NCBI RefSeq assembly: GCF_001425445.1
Contig: NZ_LMQU01000013.1
Coordinates: forward strand, 360,108-424,107
Reading direction: 5' to 3'
Length of the DNA: 64,000 nt
Source of the DNA: Devosia sp. Leaf420
GTDB lineage: Bacteria > Pseudomonadota > Alphaproteobacteria > Rhizobiales > Devosiaceae
Position numbers and translations under genes: made by a program
Shown here: one piece after another, positions 1 to 5,591 of the stretch
Layout of the letters: each line of letters opens with the position of its first letter
How positions within the stretch are numbered: the first letter of the stretch is position 1
The notes under the pieces: generated by a model
Seen by the model: only the letters and a program-made list of their open reading frames with translations
Database searches by the model: none
Told to the model about the DNA's origin: nothing

Positions 1-95
1 CGGATACGCCGGAAAGTCTGATCAAGCGGGCGGACCTCGCGCTTTATCGTGCCAAGCGTGAAGGGCGGAACCGGGTTATCCTTGACGCTGCTTGA
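1..95 (+). CDS. Diguanylate cyclase (GGDEF) protein, C-terminal end only
   Basis: The first 30 codons visible, read from base 3 and ending at TGA 93-95, are the last part of a GGDEF domain. The stretch ADLALYRAKREGRN matches the usual end of that domain, where a D-x-A-(L/M)-Y-x-A-K helix precedes a G-R-N turn. Proteins of this family make cyclic di-GMP. The active-site GGDEF loop and any sensory part lie to the left of the window, so activity cannot be judged. A weak hairpin with a T-run follows about 55 bases downstream. Confidence 0.75.
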   Translation, partial: DTPESLIKRADLALYRAKREGRNRVILDAA

Positions 96-120
96 TAAAA
101 TGCGACGCGTTAGGGTTATC

Positions 121-129
121 TGTTATAAT
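121..129 (+). promoter_or_regulatory. Possible extended -10 promoter element
   Basis: TGTTATAAT fits an extended -10 (TGn plus a perfect TATAAT). No convincing -35 lies 17 bases upstream. It would start a transcript near base 136, leading into the noncoding stretch up to 350, which has no credible reading frame. A weak terminator-like hairpin at 151-176 lies just after the presumed start, so the element may be fortuitous. Confidence 0.3.
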
Positions 130-150
130 TAACAAGAGGTTACCGCTGCG

Positions 151-176
151 CAAGCGACGGATCCGCTTGAGTTTTT
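151..176 (+). terminator. Weak hairpin plus T-run after the GGDEF gene
   Basis: A six-base stem (CAAGCG 151-156 with CGCTTG 164-169) with a seven-base loop is followed by AG and five T. It lies downstream of the partial GGDEF gene and could end its transcript. The stem is short, so this is tentative. Confidence 0.4.
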
Positions 177-240
177 CAGGCCTTAAAGTAGGTTGAATTT
201 CAGACAGCAGCGGCTAACGGCCCAGCAGTCTTAGAGATCC

Positions 241-350
241 CTACGGCTTTTCTCAGGTCCGCCGCAACTCCTGAGTTCCGTAGGGCGGTTGGTCCGGACG
301 CGGCGAGAGTGGCCTCTTCGACGTGCCGCTCCGGACCAGCCACTCTTTTT
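241..350 (+). ncRNA. Structured noncoding stretch ending in a terminator-like hairpin; candidate sRNA
   Basis: This stretch has nested inverted repeats. Stem 1 is CTACGG 241-246 with CCGTAG 278-283, with CTCAG/CTGAG inside it. Stem 2 is GGTCCGGA 291-298 with TCCGGACC 330-337, with CGGC/GCCG inside. A third pairing, AGAGTGGC 306-313 with GCCACTCT 339-346, excludes stem 2 and runs directly into T residues, as a terminator would. No ATG-started frame or tRNA/SRP/tmRNA signature was seen. It could be a small RNA or simply the 3' untranslated region of the GGDEF gene. The remainder of 96-440 shows nothing I can name. Confidence 0.35.
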
Positions 351-440
351 CATACAGGTTATGGTTATGCGTCCCGATGTTAGCATTCCGTTAACATCGA
401 GTTCTGCTTTTCTCAGATTTCGGTATTCCAGATGCGAAAT

Positions 441-463
441 GGCCCCGCACGATGTGCGGGGCC
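441..463 (-). terminator. rpmG terminator hairpin
   Basis: A perfect ten-base inverted repeat, GGCCCCGCAC 441-450 with GTGCGGGGCC 454-463, has a three-base loop and lies about 30 bases past the rpmG stop on the minus strand. The following T-run is short (ATTTC), so it is a strong hairpin with a weak U-tract. Confidence 0.6.
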
Positions 464-491
464 TTCAAACGCTTGGAAAGGTCAGATCAAA

Positions 492-659
492 TTACTTGAT
501 CTTGGCTTCCTTGAATTCGACGTGCTTGCGGACGACGGGGTCGTACTTCTTGAATGCAAGCTTTTCGGTCTGGGTGCGTGCGTTCTTCTTGGTGACATAG
601 AAGAAGCCGGTATCAGCCGTCGACACGAGCTTGATCTTGATGGTGGCGGCTTTTGCCAT
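492..659 (-). CDS. rpmG: 50S ribosomal protein L33
   Basis: A 55-residue protein beginning [20 protein letters not shown] and ending VEFKEAKIK. It has the usual L33 length and features: a basic short beta protein with the central FYVTKKN and KKYDP segments. It is part of the large ribosomal subunit near the E site. It lacks the zinc-binding cysteine pairs of the C+ form, so it is the zinc-independent type. AAGGA lies nine bases before the ATG, and a good promoter is seen at 720-747. The gene stands alone between the GGDEF tail and the ParDE pair, with a strong terminator hairpin after it. Confidence 0.95.
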   Translation of the reverse strand: MAKAATIKIKLVSTADTGFFYVTKKNARTQTEKLAFKKYDPVVRKHVEFKEAKIK

Positions 660-719
660 TTTCGCAGTCCTTAATAAAACAAAGGGCGCTGCGAAACGGC
701 AGCGCTGGAATTTGGGCGC

Positions 720-747
720 AAACTACGGATTTGCGGCCGATTGTCAA
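720..747 (-). promoter_or_regulatory. rpmG promoter
   Basis: On the minus strand TTGACA (bases 747-742) is followed after 16 bases by TAGTTT (725-720), about 60 bases upstream of the rpmG start. This is a perfect -35 with a moderate -10. Confidence 0.5.
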
Positions 748-812
748 GCAGGTAGAGGGTGCAGCATACATGACCGCTCGGAATCGCTGCCGCGTCTCGG
801 CGAGGATTAGCC

Positions 813-1099
813 TCAGGCGTCGGGCCAGTTTTCGTGACCATGCCGCACGCGGATAATCAAGATGTCTCCGGCACCTTCCACGACATAGACGACGAGGTGA
901 GCCTTGGAGGGATGGATCGGACAGGTGGGTGAATGTCGGGCCGCTCCGGGGCGATTCTTGGATTGGCGGCAATCAGATCGAACAGATCAAACAGTTCGTT
1001 GTGGTACCGCGCGGCCTGGTTTTCTCCGAAGAGGCGTATGCCGGCTTGGGCAATCTCGACCAAATCGATTTCGGCCTGCCTTGTAAGACGAAAGCCCAT
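813..1099 (-). pseudogene. parE: ParE-family toxin, frameshifted
   Basis: The start codon at 1099 lies just after the parD stop. The reading frame encodes a RelE/ParE fold: FRLTRQAEIDLVEIA at the N-terminus, then NPRIAPERPDIHPPVR. The family pattern then leaves this frame at about base 917 and continues in the next frame as HLVVYVVEGAGDILIIRVRH, ending at TGA 813-815. Joining the two frames gives a full-length ParE of about 95 residues; without the shift the protein ends in an unrelated tail at 857. A single missing base in or near the CGA codon at 917-919 explains this. ParE toxins of this group poison DNA gyrase. Either the toxin is dead while the antitoxin remains, or the read has an error. 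Confidence 0.8.
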
Positions 1100-1101
1100 G
1101 A

Positions 1102-1344
1102 TTAACCGGCCACAGCGCGCCTTTTGGCTTCAGCGAAAATGCCCTCTCTCGTGAGGGTGCCGGCGCCGCTGGCCAGGCCTTCATCGACATAGCGCTGCAT
1201 GGTTGAGATTTTGTCGCTGCGTTCCTGATCCTTACGGATCAGATCGCGGACATAATCGCTCGCATTGGCATAGCGCCCGGTCTGCGCCTGGGCTTCGACC
1301 CAGTCTTTCATCGGACCGGGGAGTGAAACGTTCATCGTGGCCAT
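1102..1344 (-). CDS. parD: ParD-family antitoxin
   Basis: An 80-residue protein beginning MATMNVSLPGPMKDWVEAQ. The N-terminal beta strand and two helices form a ribbon-helix-helix DNA-binding fold, and the acidic, charged C-terminal half would bind the ParE toxin. The ATG at 1344 was chosen because GGAGG lies seven bases upstream; a TTG at 1356 is in frame but overlaps that ribosome site. The gene precedes parE with a two-base gap, the usual antitoxin-first order. ParD normally represses its own promoter, and a candidate promoter is at 1362-1391. Since parE is frameshifted, this may now be a solitary antitoxin. Confidence 0.9.
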   Translation of the reverse strand: MATMNVSLPGPMKDWVEAQAQTGRYANASDYVRDLIRKDQERSDKISTMQRYVDEGLASGAGTLTREGIFAEAKRRAVAG

Positions 1345-1361
1345 ATTTGCCTCCAAGAACG

Positions 1362-1391
1362 AATATCGCAGTTTTTGGCAAAGATTGTCAA
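1362..1391 (-). promoter_or_regulatory. parD promoter
   Basis: On the minus strand TTGACA (1391-1386) and GATATT (1367-1362) are spaced by 18 bases and lie about 20 bases before the parD start. ParD dimers would be expected to bind here. The AT-rich sequence contrasts with the flanks. Confidence 0.45.
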
Positions 1392-1403
1392 AGCGTGTGG
1401 GAC

Positions 1404-1430
1404 CTCGCCCTTCGACCGGCTCAGGGTGAG
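1404..1430. repeat. Short dispersed palindromic repeat
   Basis: The sequence between parD and the DUF983 gene contains CTCGCCCT...AGGGTGAG arms separated by TCGACCGGCTC. It resembles the small intergenic palindrome commonly scattered through alphaproteobacterial genomes. No second copy of this exact type was seen in the window. Confidence 0.4.
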
Positions 1431-1455
1431 CTCTGGTGTGCTTCGCTAGGAGTGT

Positions 1456-1854
1456 TCAATCCGCCCGGCTGGGCGCGCCGAAGCCGTACATGCGGGCGGC
1501 CCATTGCAGACCCACGATCGAGCCCTTGATGGGGGGCAGGAGGGCGAGGCAGAGGACGATGGAGAGGGGAATCATCGTCAGGAGATAGGTGATCGGCTGG
1601 ACATGGTAGGTCATGTCCATATGCAGCATCAGGAAGATGATGATGTGGCCGACAATGGTGATGGCGATATAGGGCGGGAAATCATCGGCGCGATGATGGC
1701 TTAGCTCTTCGCCGCAGACATTGCATTGGTCCGCGACCTTGAGATAGGCGCGGAACATCTTGCCCTGGCCACAGTGCGGGCAGCGGCAGAGGGCGCCGCG
1801 CCACATGGCCTGGCCGACACTGCGATTTTCGAGAGTGGTGGTGTTCTCTGGCAT
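1456..1854 (-). CDS. DUF983 family zinc-ribbon membrane protein
   Basis: A 132-residue protein. Near the N-terminus CRCPHCGQGKMF (about residues 23-34) and CNVCGEEL (about 44-51) form a four-cysteine zinc ribbon. The remainder has two hydrophobic segments (about 64-80, IAITIVGHIIIFLML, and about 88-108) that should cross the inner membrane. DUF983 proteins are widespread in alphaproteobacteria and have no agreed function. The gene starts four bases after the rnr stop, so it is probably co-transcribed with rnr, a common arrangement in this order. Confidence 0.85.
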   Translation of the reverse strand: MPENTTTLENRSVGQAMWRGALCRCPHCGQGKMFRAYLKVADQCNVCGEELSHHRADDFPPYIAITIVGHIIIFLMLHMDMTYHVQPITYLLTMIPLSIVLCLALLPPIKGSIVGLQWAARMYGFGAPSRAD

Positions 1855-1858
1855 GGAA

Positions 1859-4135
1859 CTACCTCTTTCTCCGGCCCTTGGGACCGAAGCTCTTAGATGG
1901 GCGTTTTTGCGGGCGGCGCCCAGATGGCGGATTGCCGCGGGTGCCTTCAGACAACAACTCGAAGCGGAGCGATCCGGCTACCGGAGCTGCTTCAAGTAAA
2001 CGCACGGTCACGCGATCGCCGAGCGTAAAAGTTTCGCCGCCGCGTTCGCCGACCATGGCCTGCCGCTCTTCGACATAGCGATAATAGTCCTGGCCCAGGG
2101 TCGAGGCCGGGATGAAGCCATCGGCGCCGGTTTCGAGGAGGCGGATGAAGAGGCCCGAGCGGGTGACGCCGGAAACTCGGCCTTCGAAGCGGGCACCGAT
2201 CTTTTGCGCGAGGAATTGCGCGAGGAGGCGATCGGAGGTTTCGCGTTCGGCCAGCATGGCGCGGCGCTCGGTGGCCGAGATGTGCTGAGCGATGCCGGTA
2301 AGTTTTGTTTCTTCCTGCTCGGTGAGGCCATCACCGCCGAAGCCGAGGGCTTTCACCAGCGCGCGGTGCACGATCAAATCGGCATAGCGGCGGATGGGCG
2401 AGGTGAAGTGGGCGTAGCGGTTGAGGTTAAGACCGAAATGGCCGTAATTCTCTGCCGAATATTCGGCCTGCGCCTGGCTGCGCAGCACCATTTCGCTGAC
2501 CTGTTCAACATTGCCGGCCTTGCGGGCCTGATTGAGAATGCCGTTGAAATCGGACGCGCGGACAGAATCGGATTGTTTCACCGAAATATCGAGGCTGCCT
2601 AGGAAGTCGCGCAGGCTTTGGAGCTTTTCGGAGGAGGGCTCGTCGTGGACGCGATAGAGCAGTTCCTGGCGCTTCTGTTCGAGCGTTTCGGCGGCGGCGA
2701 CATTGGCCGCGATCATCATTTCTTCGATCAGCCGATGGGCTTCAAGGCGGTCGGGGATGCGGATATCGGCGACCATGCCTTTTTCGTCGAGGATGATCTT
2801 GCGCTCGGGCAGATCGAGATCGAGCGGACCACGCTTGTCGCGGGCCGAGGCCATGGCGTCATAAGCGGCCCAGAGCGGGCGCAGGATAGGATCGAGCAGC
2901 GGGCCGGTCTTGTCGTCGGCATTGCCATCGATTGCGGCTTGCGCCTGCTGGTAGCTGAGCTTGGCGGCCGAGCGCATCAGGATGCGATGGAAAGAGTGGC
3001 TGATCTTGTTGCCATCGGCGTCGAGCACCATGCGCACAGCGAGGGCGGCGCGGGGCTCGCCTTCCTTGAGCGAACAGAGTTCGTTGGAAATGCGCTCGGG
3101 CAGCATGGGCACGACGCGGTCGGGGAAATAGACCGAATTGCCGCGGAGATAGGCTTCGCGATCAAGCGCCGTGCCGGGGCGCACATAGGCGGCGACGTCG
3201 GCGATGGCCACGGTGACCACGTGGCCGCCGGGGTTCTTCGGGTCTTCGTCGGGCGCGGCGTGGACCGCGTCGTCATGGTCCTTGGCGTCGGGCGGATCGA
3301 TGGTGACCAAAGGCAGGTCGCGCCAATCCTCGCGGCCTTTCAGGGTCGCTTCCTTGGCTTCTTCGGCTTCGCGAACGACGCTGGCGGGGAAGACATAGGG
3401 GATTTCGAGATTGTGGATGGCGATCATCGAGACCGCACCTTCTGAGGCGGGGTTGCCGATGACATTGGTGACCCGAGCGCGCGGAATCATCAGCCGGCCC
3501 GAGAGCTTTACCTCCACTTCGACGAGGTCGCCGTCCTTGCTGTCGCCGAGATCGCCAAGCGGGATGCGCATTTCCTTTTGCTTGCGATCGATCGGAATGA
3601 GGCGGGCGCCCTCATTGTCCATGCGGACGATGCCGATCTGCCCACGACGGGGCTTGTCGAGCACCTTCATCGGCTTGGCGGTGTAATGCGGGATGTCGTC
3701 TTCGCCGGCATCGATCCGCGCGAGGATGCGGTCGCCGGGGGCGGGCGCTACGCGAGCGTCGCTGCCGACGAGAACTTCGACGCGCGGCTTTTCGCCTTCC
3801 TCGTCATTCCACTGGGCCGGGTAGGCGTGGAGCGCATCGGGATCGGCGTCGGACGGGATATCGAGGACAGTGACGTGGGGCAGGGCGGCGGTGCGGCGCA
3901 GCGCCTTGCGGGTGCGCGTGATGACACCATCGCCTTCTAGCTCGGCCAGCATGGCCTTGAAGGGCTTCCGCATATCACCGCGAATGCCGAAGACCTTGGC
4001 GAGATCGCGCTTGCCCTTGATATCGGCGTCCTGGGCGAGCGCGGCAAGAAGCTGTTCGCGGGTCGGCAATTCACCGGCGCGCGGCTGAACGCTGCGACGG
4101 GGGCCGGACGTGGTTTTTGGTTTTTTGGTTTTCAT
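1859..4135 (-). CDS. rnr: Ribonuclease R (3'-5' exoribonuclease)
   Basis: A 758-residue protein of the RNase II/R family, which degrades structured RNA from the 3' end. A basic N-terminal region with a winged-helix-like segment (about 25-85) is followed by cold-shock domains, then the RNB catalytic domain from about 268 to 600. The RNB domain carries TIDPPDAKDHDDAVHA at about 278-293, with the metal-binding aspartates. Downstream, LLYRVHDEPS and FTSPIRRYADLIVHR are typical active-site surroundings. An S1 RNA-binding domain lies at about 650-735, with a lysine/arginine tail. The length is normal for alphaproteobacterial RNase R. No strong ribosome site precedes the ATG. In relatives it often follows topA directly; here a plus-strand dipeptidase gene lies between. 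Confidence 0.95.
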   Translation of the reverse strand: MKTKKPKTTSGPRRSVQPRAGELPTREQLLAALAQDADIKGKRDLAKVFGIRGDMRKPFKAMLAELEGDGVITRTRKALRRTAALPHVTVLDIPSDADPDALHAYPAQWNDEEGEKPRVEVLVGSDARVAPAPGDRILARIDAGEDDIPHYTAKPMKVLDKPRRGQIGIVRMDNEGARLIPIDRKQKEMRIPLGDLGDSKDGDLVEVEVKLSGRLMIPRARVTNVIGNPASEGAVSMIAIHNLEIPYVFPASVVREAEEAKEATLKGREDWRDLPLVTIDPPDAKDHDDAVHAAPDEDPKNPGGHVVTVAIADVAAYVRPGTALDREAYLRGNSVYFPDRVVPMLPERISNELCSLKEGEPRAALAVRMVLDADGNKISHSFHRILMRSAAKLSYQQAQAAIDGNADDKTGPLLDPILRPLWAAYDAMASARDKRGPLDLDLPERKIILDEKGMVADIRIPDRLEAHRLIEEMMIAANVAAAETLEQKRQELLYRVHDEPSSEKLQSLRDFLGSLDISVKQSDSVRASDFNGILNQARKAGNVEQVSEMVLRSQAQAEYSAENYGHFGLNLNRYAHFTSPIRRYADLIVHRALVKALGFGGDGLTEQEETKLTGIAQHISATERRAMLAERETSDRLLAQFLAQKIGARFEGRVSGVTRSGLFIRLLETGADGFIPASTLGQDYYRYVEERQAMVGERGGETFTLGDRVTVRLLEAAPVAGSLRFELLSEGTRGNPPSGRRPQKRPSKSFGPKGRRKR

Positions 4136-4261
4136 GTTGATGGATATGTAGGGGATTGGCGGGGTTTTGCCAATTCAACGCCGTCCCACAGGGCAAATCG
4201 CCCCAATGGGGCGATTTGAGGCGGGGAAGCCACGAGAGCCATGCTGGAATGGCCGGGACGG

Positions 4262-4372
4262 TACCCCCACCTAGCCTCCCCCTGGTAGGGGGAGGGATCT
4301 GCTGGTGGCTCACGAGTATTGCGGCATAGTCGATCGGTCCCTCCCCCTAGCAGGGGGAGGTTAGGTGGGGGT
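4262..4372. repeat. REP-like inverted repeat pair (REPIN-like), left of the dipeptidase gene
   Basis: Two copies of a roughly 35-base element (TACCCCCACCTAGCCTCCCC and onward) lie head to head: 4262-4297 forward and 4337-4372 reversed. Each has its own palindromic core (CTCCCCCTGGTAGGGGGAG in the first, CTCCCCCTAGCAGGGGGAG in the second). The spacer is about 40 unrelated bases. The total length of about 110 bases fits a REPIN-type doublet. A second doublet lies at 5479-5587. Nothing else was recognised in 4136-4428. Confidence 0.75.
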
Positions 4373-4428
4373 GCTTGCCCCGCACGGCTAACACCCGTTC
4401 AATGCGAGAGTTACAAGAAAGCGATTCC

Positions 4429-5472
4429 ATGACTATTCCTTTTTTCGACGGCCATAATGATACGCTGCTGCGGCTGGTGGATGATCCGCGGCCGAACAAG
4501 GTGGAACTGTTCACCGACGGGATGGCGGAGGCGCATATCGATTTGCCGCGGGCCAAGTCTGCCGGGATGGTGGGCGGGTTCTTCGCGATGTTTCCGCCGC
4601 CGCTGAAGGCGAGCCTGAGCGATATTTCGACGCCAGCGAAGGCTGCGGGACAATTGCCGCCGGAACTGGATATCGCCGAGGCGCAGCGCTCGACCAATGC
4701 GATGGCGGCACTGATGTTTCAACTCGATCGCGCTGGGTCGCTCAAGGTTTGCCGGACGGCGGCGGAGATTCGCGCGGCGATGACGTCGGGGACGCTGGCA
4801 GCGATCTACCATCATGAGGGCGCCGAGGCGATCGACACCGATTTCAACGCGCTTGAGGTGCTTTACGCGGCGGGGTTCCGGTCACTGGGGATTACCTGGA
4901 GCCGGGCCAATGCTTTTGGGACGGGTGTGCCGTTCCGGCATGGGGTCGATCCCGACATCGGGCCGGGGCTGAGCGATGCAGGCAAGGAACTGGTGCGGGT
5001 GTGTGATCGCATGGGGATCATGATCGATCTCAGCCACCTCAACGCCGCGGGTTTTCGCGATGTGGCGGCGAACTCGAACAAGCCGCTCGTCGCGACGCAT
5101 TCGAATGTCCACGCGATCTGTCCATCGACGCGGAATCTTGTTGATTGGCAATTGGCGGCGATCCGGGAGAGCGGCGGAGTCGTCGGGCTAAACTATGCGA
5201 CTGGGTTCCTGCGGCCGGATGGGAAGATGGAGCCGGATATGGAGATCGAACTGATGGTTCGCCATGTCGATGCGCTGGTCGAGGCGCTGGGCGAGGACGG
5301 CGTGGCGCTCGGCTCGGATTTCGACGGGGCGACGATGCCGGCGCCGATCAAGGATGTGACGGGCGTGCCAAAACTGCTTCAGGCACTGCTGGATAAGGGC
5401 TATGGCGAGGGGTTGGTGCGCAAGATTGCGCTGGAGAATTGGTTGGGCGTGGTGGGGAGGACGATGGGGTAA
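4429..5472 (+). CDS. Membrane-dipeptidase family (M19) zinc dipeptidase
   Basis: A 347-residue enzyme of the renal dipeptidase family, which cleaves dipeptides with a binuclear zinc centre. The metal-binding H-x-D is in FFDGHNDTLLRL near the N-terminus, followed by IYHHEGAEAID, DLSHLNAAGFRD and ATHSNVHAICPSTRN, with LGSDFDGA near the C-terminus. These are the expected ligand and substrate positions. No signal peptide is seen, so it should be cytoplasmic. The ATG at 4429 was chosen because the family motif starts directly after it; upstream in-frame codons run into the repeat. The gene is on the opposite strand from its neighbours topA and rnr and has matching repeat doublets on both sides, suggesting a separate insertion event. 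Confidence 0.88.
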   Translation: MTIPFFDGHNDTLLRLVDDPRPNKVELFTDGMAEAHIDLPRAKSAGMVGGFFAMFPPPLKASLSDISTPAKAAGQLPPELDIAEAQRSTNAMAALMFQLDRAGSLKVCRTAAEIRAAMTSGTLAAIYHHEGAEAIDTDFNALEVLYAAGFRSLGITWSRANAFGTGVPFRHGVDPDIGPGLSDAGKELVRVCDRMGIMIDLSHLNAAGFRDVAANSNKPLVATHSNVHAICPSTRNLVDWQLAAIRESGGVVGLNYATGFLRPDGKMEPDMEIELMVRHVDALVEALGEDGVALGSDFDGATMPAPIKDVTGVPKLLQALLDKGYGEGLVRKIALENWLGVVGRTMG

Positions 5473-5478
5473 GGGCGC

Positions 5479-5587
5479 TACCCCCACCTAGCCTCCCCCT
5501 GGTAGGGGGAGGGACTTATCGAGTTTGCCAAGATTTCCGAGTGCAGCCGAGCAGCTCCTCCCCTTGTCAGGGGGAGGTTGGGTGGGG
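5479..5587. repeat. REP-like inverted repeat pair, right of the dipeptidase gene
   Basis: A forward copy at 5479-5514 is nearly identical to that at 4262-4297. The reversed partner at about 5553-5587 (CTCCTCCCCTTGTCAGGGGG and onward) is slightly diverged. The spacer differs from that of the left doublet. The element ends only a few bases before the topA stop codon and could act as a bidirectional transcription barrier between the convergent dipeptidase and topA genes. Confidence 0.75.
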
Positions 5588-5591
5588 CGCG

